This document shows, piece by piece, positions 36,912-44,691 of a stretch of DNA of 64,000 bases. The notes beneath the pieces were generated by a model that searched no databases, had not been told where the DNA came from, and saw only the letters and a program-made list of their open reading frames with translations. The translations under genes were made by a program, and so were the position numbers. Each line of letters begins with the position of its first letter. Position 1 is the stretch's first letter. Source of the stretch: JARRPM01 sp963792815 (GTDB taxonomy: Bacteria; Pseudomonadota; Gammaproteobacteria; Pseudomonadales; Halieaceae); contig CAWBXR010000008.1 in the NCBI GenBank assembly GCA_963792815.1, positions 52,963 through 116,962 on the forward strand, written 5' to 3'.

Positions 36912-37829
36912 ATGCGTACCCACCTGCCCTTTCTGGCACTCCTGCTGCCTACACTCACAAGCGCTGCCACCTTCGACATGCCGCTTCCCGAATTTGATCT
37001 CGTCGGGGCCATTCACGTGGCCGAAGCCCGCCAGGAAGATACCCTGCTGGATATTGCGCGCCGCTACGATATCGGCCAGGAACAGATCGTGCGGGCAAAC
37101 CCGGACGTCGACCGCTGGTACCCGGGGGACGGCACCCCTGTCACTATTCCTACCCGCTATATCCTGCCCTCGGCACCGCGCGAGGGCCTGGTGCTGAATG
37201 TCCCGGAAATGCGACTTTACTACTACCCCAAGCCAAAGGCGGGGGAGCAGCCAATCGTAAAGACTTTCCCGGTGGGTATCGGCCGGCAGGACTGGCGCAC
37301 CCCGCTGGGCCTGACCAAGGTGGTGGGCAAGAAGAAGGACCCTACCTGGACGCCCCCTGCGTCCATCCGCAAGGAACACGCGGAAAATGGCGATCCGCTG
37401 CCAGCCGTGGTACCCGCCGGGCCCGACAACCCCCTGGGACAGTACGCAATGCGACTGGGCATTGGTGGCGGCAGCTACCTGATCCATGGCACCAACAAGG
37501 CCTTCGGCGTGGGTATGCGCGCCTCTCACGGTTGCGTTCGCATGATGCCGGAGGATATCGAATACCTGTTCCCGCAGATCGAGATAGGCACACCGGTCCG
37601 CATTATCAGCGAACCGGCCAAGGTTGGCTGGTTCGGGGGCAGGCTGTACCTTGAGGTGCACGAGCCCCTGGAAGAGGACAAAATTGGCCATGAAGCCCTG
37701 CACAGCACGGCCATCAGGCTGATCGACGCGGCCCAGGCGAGCCGACTGGTAGAGCTGGACGAAGAAGCGATAGAGCGCGCGATCAGGGAGCAGACCGGTA
37801 TGCCGGTGGCGATTTCCAGGAATATTTAA
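36912..37829 (+). CDS. L,D-transpeptidase with LysM domain (ErfK/YbiS/YcfS type)
   Basis: 305 residues. It has a signal peptide (residues 1-18, ending TSAA), a LysM-like domain (about 33-82, EDTLLDIARRYDIGQEQIVRANP), then a YkuD domain with HGTNKAFGVGMRASHGCVRM, containing the catalytic His and Cys. It is periplasmic. ErfK-type enzymes attach the C-terminal lysine of Braun lipoprotein to diaminopimelate in peptidoglycan. An Lpp-like lipoprotein ending in Lys is encoded 180 bp away on the other strand, which fits that job. Confidence 0.93.
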   Translation: MRTHLPFLALLLPTLTSAATFDMPLPEFDLVGAIHVAEARQEDTLLDIARRYDIGQEQIVRANPDVDRWYPGDGTPVTIPTRYILPSAPREGLVLNVPEMRLYYYPKPKAGEQPIVKTFPVGIGRQDWRTPLGLTKVVGKKKDPTWTPPASIRKEHAENGDPLPAVVPAGPDNPLGQYAMRLGIGGGSYLIHGTNKAFGVGMRASHGCVRMMPEDIEYLFPQIEIGTPVRIISEPAKVGWFGGRLYLEVHEPLEEDKIGHEALHSTAIRLIDAAQASRLVELDEEAIERAIREQTGMPVAISRNI

Positions 37830-37954
37830 CCGGGGAGCTCTACCGCGAAAGGTTTTGCATCGGGGCGGGCTCGTTAGCGCGGCCGGCTGCAGCTGGGTCG
37901 ATTGACATCGACTCTAACGTTATCCGGCAAGGCTTCAGGCCCTGTATCCATTCG

Positions 37955-37991
37955 AAAAAAAAGGGCCGTGGTCAGATGACCACGGCCCTTT
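37955..37991 (-). terminator. Rho-independent terminator of the lipoprotein gene
   Basis: GGGCCGTGGTC (37963-37973), loop AGAT, GACCACGGCCC (37978-37988). On the minus strand it is followed by eight T residues. It lies 18 bp after the lipoprotein stop and may also stop transcripts from the opposite L,D-transpeptidase gene. Confidence 0.93.
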
Positions 37992-38008
37992 GCTGAAACG
38001 GGTTCAGC

Positions 38009-38275
38009 TTACTTCATCATTGACTTCTTGAACATGCGATCCAACTTCTCGTTGGTCATGTTGGCGGCATCACGCGCCTGCTCAGCAGCGGTCTTGGCTG
38101 CAGCGGCATCACGCTTGGCAGCTGAGGCATCGGTAGCAGCCTGGCTTGCAGTGGCGCTTACCTTGTCGACTTCTGCCTTCAGAGCGTCCAGGTCGCCAGT
38201 AGTGGCACAACCAGTCAGGCCGGCCAGAGCAACAACCATAGTACCGGTTGCCATAGTTTTATAGAAATTACGCAT
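38009..38275 (-). CDS. Lpp/OprI-like alanine-zipper outer-membrane lipoprotein
   Basis: 88 residues. The lipobox LTGC places the lipidated Cys at residue 23. The mature part is an Ala-rich helix with a trimeric coiled-coil pattern (ASQAATDASAAKRDAAAAKTA), and the chain ends FKKSMMK with a C-terminal lysine as in Braun lipoprotein. AAAGGAGAAA precedes the ATG, and a strong terminator follows; high expression is expected. L,D-transpeptidase genes lie on both sides. Confidence 0.92.
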   Translation of the reverse strand: MRNFYKTMATGTMVVALAGLTGCATTGDLDALKAEVDKVSATASQAATDASAAKRDAAAAKTAAEQARDAANMTNEKLDRMFKKSMMK

Positions 38276-38375
38276 TTTGTTTCTCCTTTACCCTACAAAA
38301 AAGGCCTTCGCCCGTTGAAGCGTACCAAACCATGCCTCCCTTCCTTCCTGAAAGGGAAACCCTGGCCGGTCACCA

Positions 38376-38404
38376 AATATGGAAGTGAGCGCCTTGAACT
38401 GCAA
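38376..38404 (-). promoter_or_regulatory. Probable promoter of the lipoprotein gene
   Basis: On the minus strand TTGCAG (plus 38399-38404), 17-bp spacer, CATATT (plus 38376-38381). It would give a leader of about 95 nt ending in a strong Shine-Dalgarno. The remaining part of the 222-bp gap to 38497 shows nothing else. Confidence 0.5.
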
Positions 38405-38497
38405 TCGACCCCCTACCGCGGCATATTCTCTGGCATACCAACGCCGTTCGCAAGTGATTATTTTTGAGCGGATGCGCTTAAACCGGGTAATTTTGCA

Positions 38498-39100
38498 CTA
38501 TCGAACACTGACCCGGGTGCCTACACCCACCCAGCGTGCCAGCTCCTCGATCTGCTCATTGGTCACGGCAATACAGCCGTCAGTCCAGTTTACCCGACCG
38601 TGTATTTCGGTACTGCCGTCCCCGACACCGTGTATCCCGAGATAGCCTCCAAGAGGGGTGTCCTGGGGAGGCGGCTCGCCGCCCAGCCAGGCATCACTGA
38701 CGGCTATGTACTCCTGTGGACTGATCCGGCCGTCGGCCAGGGCGAGCCTGGCGTGCTCCATGGTCGGGTAGTCGATCGCCATGAACAGGCGGAAGCGACT
38801 GCGCGGGTTGATGCCGCTGATCCTGAATTCGCCCAGGGGCGTGGTCTGGTCACTGACCCGCCTGGCCACGGAGGGCCCGTTACTGCCGATGGCGATATTG
38901 TCGTACTTGTACAGCAGCGCTTTTCCCCGCATCACGGAAATAGTCAGGCTCTCGGTGTCCACCAACAGCCAAACCTCGTCTGATTCGGCCTCGGCCGCGC
39001 TCGACGGAACAAACGCCAATTGCAGTGACAGGAACAGGGCCAGCAGAAAATAACGGGAGAAAGAAGCGGTATTGCCGCGCGAATGCAAGATGTTACCCAC
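38498..39100 (-). CDS. YkuD-domain (L,D-transpeptidase/YafK-like) periplasmic protein
   Basis: 200 residues. An N-terminal hydrophobic segment (YFLLALFLSLQLAFVPSSAAE) looks like a signal peptide. The YkuD core has GYLGIHGVGDGSTEIHG and the catalytic-Cys motif TDGCIAVTNEQIEEL, in which the usual SHGC(I/V)R is altered to TDGCIAV. Such variants occur in the YafK/DpaA group, which cleaves lipoprotein from peptidoglycan; whether that holds here is inference. The start is a GTG; the true start is uncertain by a few codons. Confidence 0.85.
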   Translation of the reverse strand: MGNILHSRGNTASFSRYFLLALFLSLQLAFVPSSAAEAESDEVWLLVDTESLTISVMRGKALLYKYDNIAIGSNGPSVARRVSDQTTPLGEFRISGINPRSRFRLFMAIDYPTMEHARLALADGRISPQEYIAVSDAWLGGEPPPQDTPLGGYLGIHGVGDGSTEIHGRVNWTDGCIAVTNEQIEELARWVGVGTRVSVR

Positions 39101-39201
39101 GTGTGGAGGTCCCCGGCTTTTCCGCGAGTTTACCGAACTTCCCCTCGCGATGTCACTGTCGGCTGCCTTCAGGCCGGAAAAAATTCCCGGGAAGTCCCCA
39201 T

Positions 39202-39636
39202 TCAGGGCAAAAGCCTCTCCAGGGCGGCCCGCAGCGCGGCCGGGATCGGCACCGAGCGGTTCGCGGCCCGGTCGACGAAGACATGGACGAAGTGGCCGTG
39301 GGCGGCCGCCTGGTCCTCACCCTGCCGGAATATTGCCAGTCCGTACTGCACCGAACTGGTGCCGAGCCGGTCCACCCGCAGGCCGGCCTCGATGGGCTCA
39401 GGGTAGGTGAGCGGGGCGTGGTATTCACAGCCGGAATTGACCACGTAGCCGACAACCGAGCCGTCGCTGATGTCCAGGCCCCCCTCTTCTATGAGGTAGC
39501 GGTTGGCGGCGGTATCAAAATAGGAATAATAGGTCACATTGTTCACATGGCCGTAGATGTCGTTATCCGACCAGCGGGTTGAGATCGGGTAAAAAACCCG
39601 GTAATCCGCTCGCGCCGGCACACCGGCCTTACTCAT
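39202..39636 (-). CDS. Acyl-CoA thioesterase, 4HBT family
   Basis: 144 residues, a single hotdog fold. The 4-hydroxybenzoyl-CoA thioesterase motif reads RWSDNDIYGHVNNVTYYSYFD, with Asp as catalytic residue. It probably hydrolyses acyl-CoA made or used by the operon. Its ATG overlaps the stop of the iron alcohol dehydrogenase gene (ATGA). It is the last gene of the long minus-strand acyl-CoA operon. Confidence 0.9.
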   Translation of the reverse strand: MSKAGVPARADYRVFYPISTRWSDNDIYGHVNNVTYYSYFDTAANRYLIEEGGLDISDGSVVGYVVNSGCEYHAPLTYPEPIEAGLRVDRLGTSSVQYGLAIFRQGEDQAAAHGHFVHVFVDRAANRSVPIPAALRAALERLLP

Positions 39637-40799
39637 GCGGGCGCACCGTATGCCGCCCGGTAGATTGCCAGCGCGTCGCCGTAGGCCACATCCCGCGGAT
39701 TGTTCACCAGCAGGCGCTGCTGCAACATGGCGTCCTCCGCCAGCATCTCCAGCTTGTCCTCCTCCACCCCGGCAAGGCGCAGTGTTGCCGGCAGGGCAAC
39801 GTCATCGATCAGCTCCCGCAACGCCGCTATCATCGCAGCGGTCCGGGCCTCCGCCCCTCCCGCCACCGCAGAGCCAACCACAATCTCCGCCAACTCGGCG
39901 TATAGCTCGCAGGCATCGGGCGCATTGAATTCAAGGACAGAGGGCAGCACCAGGGAGTTACTGAGGCCATGGGGAATGTGGTAGTGGCCGCCCAGCGGGT
40001 AGGCCAGGGCGTGGACCGCCGCAACCGGCGCGTTGGCGAATGCCTGGCCAGCGAGGCAGGCCCCCAGCAGCATGTTCTCCCGGGCTTCGCGGTTCCTGCC
40101 GTCGTGGACAGCGGTGCGAATATTGCGCGCCAACAGCTGCAGGGCATGGCGCGCCAGGTTATCGGATATCGGGTTCTTCTGGTGGCGGGAGGTATAGGCC
40201 TCTATCGCGTGCACCATCGCGTCCACGCCGGTCATGGCGGTGACAGCAGGGGGCAAGCCGAGGGTCAGGTCCGCATCCAGCACCGCCGCATCAGGCAGCA
40301 GCACAGGCGAGGACACCCCGGCCTTGGTGGTCTCGCCGGTGGTGATGACGGCTACCGGCGTCACTTCGGAGCCGGTGCCCGCAGTGGTCGGTACCAGCAC
40401 CAGCGGCAGCCGCTTGCCGGTGACATTGCCCACCCCGTACAACTGCGCCAGGGCCTGCTGCCCACCCAACAGGACGGCCACGACCTTGGCAACATCCATG
40501 GAGCTGCCGCCACCGACAGCGAGGACACCGTCGACACCCCGGCTGCGACCCAGGTCAGCTGCCGACAGGACAGTGGCTTCCGGCGGGTCCTCGCGCACCT
40601 GGTCAAACACGACAGTGTCGATGCCGGCGCTTTCCAGCGCCGACAGCACAGGCTGCACCAGGCCGATGGCCATCAGCCCGGGGTCGGTGACCAGCAGCGG
40701 CCTGGTAATCCCCAGGGCAGCGCATTGGTCCGCCAGCTGCAGGGCGCTGCCGGCGCCGCTGATGATGCGTTTTACGGTGTTGAACTCGAAGCCCTGCAT
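39633..40799 (-). CDS. Iron-containing alcohol dehydrogenase
   Basis: 388 residues of the group III ADH family. The NAD-binding motif is GGGSSMDVAKVVAVL, with VPTTAGTGSEVTPVAVI. Metal ligands are likely in DAMVHAIEAYTSRHQ (Asp/His), and in LAYPLGGHYHIPHGLSNSLVLP (His, His). It oxidises a primary alcohol or hydroxy acid to the aldehyde. Membership in the acyl-CoA operon suggests a hydroxy- or aldehyde intermediate of the degraded substrate. The substrate is unknown. Confidence 0.92.
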   Translation of the reverse strand: MQGFEFNTVKRIISGAGSALQLADQCAALGITRPLLVTDPGLMAIGLVQPVLSALESAGIDTVVFDQVREDPPEATVLSAADLGRSRGVDGVLAVGGGSSMDVAKVVAVLLGGQQALAQLYGVGNVTGKRLPLVLVPTTAGTGSEVTPVAVITTGETTKAGVSSPVLLPDAAVLDADLTLGLPPAVTAMTGVDAMVHAIEAYTSRHQKNPISDNLARHALQLLARNIRTAVHDGRNREARENMLLGACLAGQAFANAPVAAVHALAYPLGGHYHIPHGLSNSLVLPSVLEFNAPDACELYAELAEIVVGSAVAGGAEARTAAMIAALRELIDDVALPATLRLAGVEEDKLEMLAEDAMLQQRLLVNNPRDVAYGDALAIYRAAYGAPA

Positions 40800-40820
40800 G
40801 GGCTCACCTCCTCGCTACGA

Positions 40821-41798
40821 TTACATCGTAATAATGACCTTGCCGCGGGCGCGCCGCTCTATCATGCAATTGTAGGCGTCTTCATACTTTTCCAGGGGAA
40901 ACACGTCGGTGACCACGGGGTTGAGCTTGCCCTTGGCGAACAGGTCCCATAACTCGGCAATATTCTGCAGGTGCACCTTGGGTTCCTCGCCGGTAAAGCG
41001 GCCCCAGAAAACCCCCACAATCGAGCAGCCTTTGAGCAGTGTCAGGTTGAGGGGAATCTTGGGAATAGGGCCACTGGCGAAGCCGATGACCAGGTAGCGG
41101 CCGTTCCAGGCCATGCTGCGGATGGCCGGCTCGGCGTAATCGCCGCCGACGGGGTCGTACACCACGTCCACACCCTTGCCGCCGGTCAACTCCTTGACCG
41201 CATCTTTTAGTGAGGTGGTGCTGTAGTTGATCACCTCATCCGCGCCCAGCTTGCGACACAGTTCCAGCTTCTCCTCGGAGCTGGCTGCAGCGATAACCTT
41301 TGCCCCCATCAGCTTGCCCAGTTCGATAGCGGTGGTGCCTACCCCGCCCGCCGCGCCCAGTACCAGCATGGTTTCCCCGGGCTGGAGATTGGCGCGCTGT
41401 TTCAGCGCGTAGTAGGAGGTGAAGTAGGTGATGCTCACGCCCGCGGCCTGCTCGAAACTGAGACTCCCGGGCATGGGGAACACAGCATTTTCATTGGCCA
41501 CGATGTGTTCGCAGAAGGCGCCGGTACCGGCGGCGGAGATAACCTTGTCGCCCACCTTGAAGCGGGTGACCGCCGCGCCTACGGCCTCGATTTCGCCGGA
41601 ACACTCGTTGCCGGGAATAAACGGCAGCTCCGGCTGGAACTGGTACTTGCCCTGGATGATCAGCACATCCGGAAAGTTGAGCCCGGCGGCCCTCACCCTG
41701 ACCAGCACATCGTGCTCCCCCACCTCGGGTTCCGGCCAGTCGGCGACCAGCTCGAGCTTCTCGGGCAGGCCGTGCTCTCTACATACTACTGCTTTCAT
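40821..41798 (-). CDS. NADPH:quinone oxidoreductase / zinc-free MDR family enzyme
   Basis: 325 residues. It has the QOR pattern AAGLNFPDVLIIQGKYQFQPELPFIPGNECSGE, dinucleotide loop VLGAAGGVGTTAIELGKLMGAKVIA and YDPVGGDYAEPAIRSMAWNGRYLVIGFA. It lacks the zinc cysteines of ADH. Such enzymes reduce quinones or 2-enoyl-CoA double bonds. It lies between the thiolase and iron ADH genes in the operon. Confidence 0.9.
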   Translation of the reverse strand: MKAVVCREHGLPEKLELVADWPEPEVGEHDVLVRVRAAGLNFPDVLIIQGKYQFQPELPFIPGNECSGEIEAVGAAVTRFKVGDKVISAAGTGAFCEHIVANENAVFPMPGSLSFEQAAGVSITYFTSYYALKQRANLQPGETMLVLGAAGGVGTTAIELGKLMGAKVIAAASSEEKLELCRKLGADEVINYSTTSLKDAVKELTGGKGVDVVYDPVGGDYAEPAIRSMAWNGRYLVIGFASGPIPKIPLNLTLLKGCSIVGVFWGRFTGEEPKVHLQNIAELWDLFAKGKLNPVVTDVFPLEKYEDAYNCMIERRARGKVIITM

Positions 41799-41852
41799 GT
41801 TTTCTCCCGCGAGTCATAAGATACTGTGATATCAATTACAGGCTGCCCGTAG

Positions 41853-41880
41853 CAGGACAGCGCCCGCGGGCGCTGTCCTG
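41853..41880. terminator. Perfect 28-bp palindrome between thiolase and quinone oxidoreductase genes
   Basis: Arms of 14 bp (left arm begins CAGGACAGCGCCC) meet at the centre GC with no spacer, so the RNA would form a 12-bp stem with a 4-base loop. No T-run follows on the minus strand. Inside an operon this may be a processing or mRNA-stability hairpin rather than a true terminator. Confidence 0.6.
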
Positions 41881-41892
41881 GCTGTTGCGAAC

Positions 41893-43071
41893 CTAGACCA
41901 CCTCGAACAAGCCGGCAGCGCCCATACCTCCGCCGACGCACATGGTGATAACCACGTACTTGACGCCGCGGCGCTTACCCTCGATGAGGGCGTGACCGAT
42001 CATGCGCGAGCCGCTCATGCCATAGGGGTGACCGATGGAAATGGCGCCGCCGTTGACGTTGAGCTTGTCATTGTCAATGCCCAGCTTGTCGCGACAGTAA
42101 ACCACCTGCACCGCAAAGGCCTCGTTCAATTCCCACAGGCCGATATCGTCGATCTTGAGCCCGTGCTGCTTAAGCAGCTTGGGCACGGCGTATATCGGGC
42201 CGATGCCCATTTCATCCGGGGCCAGGCCGGCCACCGCGATACCACGGTAGATACCCAGCGGCTCCAGGCCTTCCTGCTGGGCGACCTTGGCATCCATGAT
42301 CAGCTGGGCGGAGGAACCATCGGACAGCTGGGAAGCATTGCCCGCAGTAATGGTGCCACCCTCGATCACTGTCTTCAGGCCCTGCAGGCTTTCAAGGGTA
42401 GTCGCACGCACCCCCTCATCGGCCGACACGGTGGCTTCCGCCTCCGAGGACTCCCCGGTTTCCTTGTTCCAAACGATCCGCTTGCAGGTGACCGGCACCA
42501 GCTCATCCGCAAACTTGCCGGCCTCATAGGCGGCAGCGGTGCGCTGCTGGGACTGCAGGCCATACTCGTCCATAACGTCGCGCGAGATTTTGTAACGCTT
42601 GGCCACAACCTCAGCTGTCTGCAGCATCGGCATGAAGTAATTGGGCTCAATGGCCATCAATTCGTCGTCCACCAGCCGGTGCAGGTTCATATGCTCGTTC
42701 TGGACCAGGGAGATGGACTCAAGACCCCCGCCCACCACACAGGTCATGCCGTCGTACATCACCTGCTTGGCAGCGGTGGCGACCGCCATCAGGCCTGAGG
42801 AACACTGGCGATCCATGGTCATGCCCGAAGTGGTGTTCGGCAAACCGGCGCGTATGACGATCTGGCGGGCCACATTACTGCCGGTGGCACCCTGCTCCAT
42901 GGCACAGCCCATGATGACGTCTTCCACCCGTGCCGGATCGATACCGGCACGCTTCACCACTTCAGCCACGGAAGCAGCGCCCAGGGAGGCTCCGCCGAGG
43001 TTGTTGAACCCGCCACGGTAAGCCTTGCCAATGGGGGTACGGGCTGTCGCTACGATAACTGCTTCTTTCAT
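41893..43071 (-). CDS. Acetyl-CoA acyltransferase (thiolase)
   Basis: 392 residues. The nucleophilic Cys is in TMDRQCSSGLMAV (about residue 90), the catalytic His in NVNGGAISIGHPYGMSG and the second Cys in ITMCVGGGMGAAGLF. The family covers degradative (3-ketoacyl-CoA) and biosynthetic thiolases; the surrounding dehydrogenase, hydratase and SDR genes favour thiolytic cleavage in beta-oxidation. Confidence 0.95.
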   Translation of the reverse strand: MKEAVIVATARTPIGKAYRGGFNNLGGASLGAASVAEVVKRAGIDPARVEDVIMGCAMEQGATGSNVARQIVIRAGLPNTTSGMTMDRQCSSGLMAVATAAKQVMYDGMTCVVGGGLESISLVQNEHMNLHRLVDDELMAIEPNYFMPMLQTAEVVAKRYKISRDVMDEYGLQSQQRTAAAYEAGKFADELVPVTCKRIVWNKETGESSEAEATVSADEGVRATTLESLQGLKTVIEGGTITAGNASQLSDGSSAQLIMDAKVAQQEGLEPLGIYRGIAVAGLAPDEMGIGPIYAVPKLLKQHGLKIDDIGLWELNEAFAVQVVYCRDKLGIDNDKLNVNGGAISIGHPYGMSGSRMIGHALIEGKRRGVKYVVITMCVGGGMGAAGLFEVV

Positions 43072-43126
43072 ACTATTTCTCCTGAGACGTAAATACCGGC
43101 CTGACCGGCGTCAATTTATGTTGCGA

Positions 43127-44047
43127 TTAATCGAGTGACACGCCCAGGCCCTGCGCGGCCTTGGCAGTGAACTTTATGGTTTGCTCGAAGCCGGCCTGGG
43201 GCACTTTCTCGCCCTCGGTGGCCGTGATGGCAGCCCAGTGGGCGGCGATGCCCTCGGGAGTCTGCTCTTCCGGTGACAGCCAGGCGCCGTCGGTTTCGAC
43301 GATCTTGGCAACCGCATAGGCGCCCGCGCCCGCACAGAGAATGGTCTTGTTGGGCGCGTCCTCGCCTACCAGGTAAAGCACCGCGGGGGTAACGGTCTCC
43401 GGGGTCAGCAGGTCGAAAGCCTTTTCGGGTATCAGGCCCTCGGTCATACGGGTACCGGCAGTAGGGGCCAGCGCGTTGACGCGGATGTCGTGCTTGGCGC
43501 CCTCCTGCACCAGGGTGTTCATCAGGCCAATCACGCCCATTTTCGCGGCACCGTAATTGGTCTGGCCGAAATTGCCATACAAGCCGCTGGAGGAGGTGGT
43601 AACCACCACCCGGCCGTAGTTCTGCTCCCGCATGATATCCCAGCAGGCCTTGGTGCAGTTCACGGTCCCCATCAGGTGCACATCCACGACCAGCTTGAAG
43701 TCGTCCAGGGAGCCCTTGGCGAAGCTCTTGTCGCGCAGGATACCCGCGTTGTTGACCAGGATGTCCACCCTGCCCCACTTGTCCACAGCCTGCTTGACCA
43801 TGGCCTCTACTTCGGCGTACTTCGCCACGTTCGCGCCGTTGGCGATTGCCTCCCCACCCAGCGCTTCGATTTCCGCCACCACGGCCCGGGCCGCGTCGCT
43901 GGAGCCACCGGTACCGTCCTTGGCACCGCCGAGGTCATTGATCACTACCTTCGCACCGCGCTTCGCCAGTTCGATGGCGTGGCTGCGACCGAGCCCCTGC
44001 CCCGCGCCGGTAACAATGGCAACCTTGCCGTCATATCGTATGGTCAT
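43127..44047 (-). CDS. SDR-family 3-hydroxyacyl-CoA dehydrogenase (peroxisomal MFE-like)
   Basis: 306 residues. The cofactor loop is TGAGQGLGRSHAIELAKRGA and the active site YxxxK is in TNYGAAKMG, with Ser in TTSSSGLYG. The insert NDLGGAKDGTGGSSDAARAVV is typical of the dehydrogenase half of multifunctional enzyme type 2 (HSD17B4-like). The hydratase partner is encoded separately by the adjacent MaoC gene. It therefore most likely oxidises (3R)-hydroxyacyl-CoA. Confidence 0.93.
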   Translation of the reverse strand: MTIRYDGKVAIVTGAGQGLGRSHAIELAKRGAKVVINDLGGAKDGTGGSSDAARAVVAEIEALGGEAIANGANVAKYAEVEAMVKQAVDKWGRVDILVNNAGILRDKSFAKGSLDDFKLVVDVHLMGTVNCTKACWDIMREQNYGRVVVTTSSSGLYGNFGQTNYGAAKMGVIGLMNTLVQEGAKHDIRVNALAPTAGTRMTEGLIPEKAFDLLTPETVTPAVLYLVGEDAPNKTILCAGAGAYAVAKIVETDGAWLSPEEQTPEGIAAHWAAITATEGEKVPQAGFEQTIKFTAKAAQGLGVSLD

Positions 44048-44096
44048 TGCGTATATTCCTCTGTATTTGTCTGAAATAAATGGCCTGGCTGCCGCC

Positions 44097-44561
44097 CTAG
44101 CCGGCGACCACCATGGTCAGCCACTCGGCGATCAGTGCCGGGTTTTCCTCACCCTCGATCTCGACGGAAATGGACTGCTTGATCAGGAAACGGTTGTCGT
44201 CCTTGCGGTCCACGGCAGTGATCGTCACATTCGCGCGGACCCGCTTGCCGGCGCGAACCGGCGCCAGGAAACGCACCTTGTCGAAGCCGTAGTTGATTCC
44301 CATCACGATGTTTTCCGGCATGACGCCATTACCTTCCACCATTTTCGCCAGCAGGGAAAGTGTCAGGAAACCGTGGGCAATAGTGCCGCCGAAGGGGGTC
44401 TTTGCGGCCTTTTCCTCGTCGATGTGAATAAACTGGTGGTCTTCGGTGCAATCGGCAAAGGTATTGATGCGATCCTGGCTGACCACTATCCACTCGCCGG
44501 GCTCGAACTTCGTGCCTACCGCATTAACCATCTCATCCTTGGGTACGATCTTTATCGCCAT
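44097..44561 (-). CDS. MaoC-family (R)-specific enoyl-CoA hydratase
   Basis: 154 residues, one hotdog domain. The hydratase motif is DCTEDHQFIHIDEEKAAKTPFGGTIAHGFLTLSLL, with catalytic Asp and His. It hydrates trans-2-enoyl-CoA to the (R)-3-hydroxyacyl-CoA, which the SDR enzyme encoded next (49 bp downstream) would oxidise. The start MAIKIVPKDEMVNAVG is preceded by GAGGATCAGAGC. Confidence 0.93.
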   Translation of the reverse strand: MAIKIVPKDEMVNAVGTKFEPGEWIVVSQDRINTFADCTEDHQFIHIDEEKAAKTPFGGTIAHGFLTLSLLAKMVEGNGVMPENIVMGINYGFDKVRFLAPVRAGKRVRANVTITAVDRKDDNRFLIKQSISVEIEGEENPALIAEWLTMVVAG

Positions 44562-44607
44562 GCTCTGATCCTCATTTGTTTAGTGCGCTGAAAACGTTCA
44601 AGTGTAG

Positions 44608-44691
44608 TCCAGCCGCCAGCTTGTGTACGGTGGCGACCTGGAGGAATCGGCTGCGCAACTCCACCAGGCCATCGAGCGGGAGTTGGCCTGA
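44608..44691 (+). pseudogene. Possible remnant of a plus-strand gene end
   Basis: In the gap between MaoC and an acyl-CoA dehydrogenase gene, the plus-strand frame after a TAG at 44605 reads SSRQLVYGGDLEESAAQLHQ, continues a few residues and ends at TGA 44689-44691. Third positions are GC-rich and the peptide looks like a protein C-terminus. No start with a ribosome-binding site is evident. I do not recognise the family; chance is quite possible. Confidence 0.25.
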
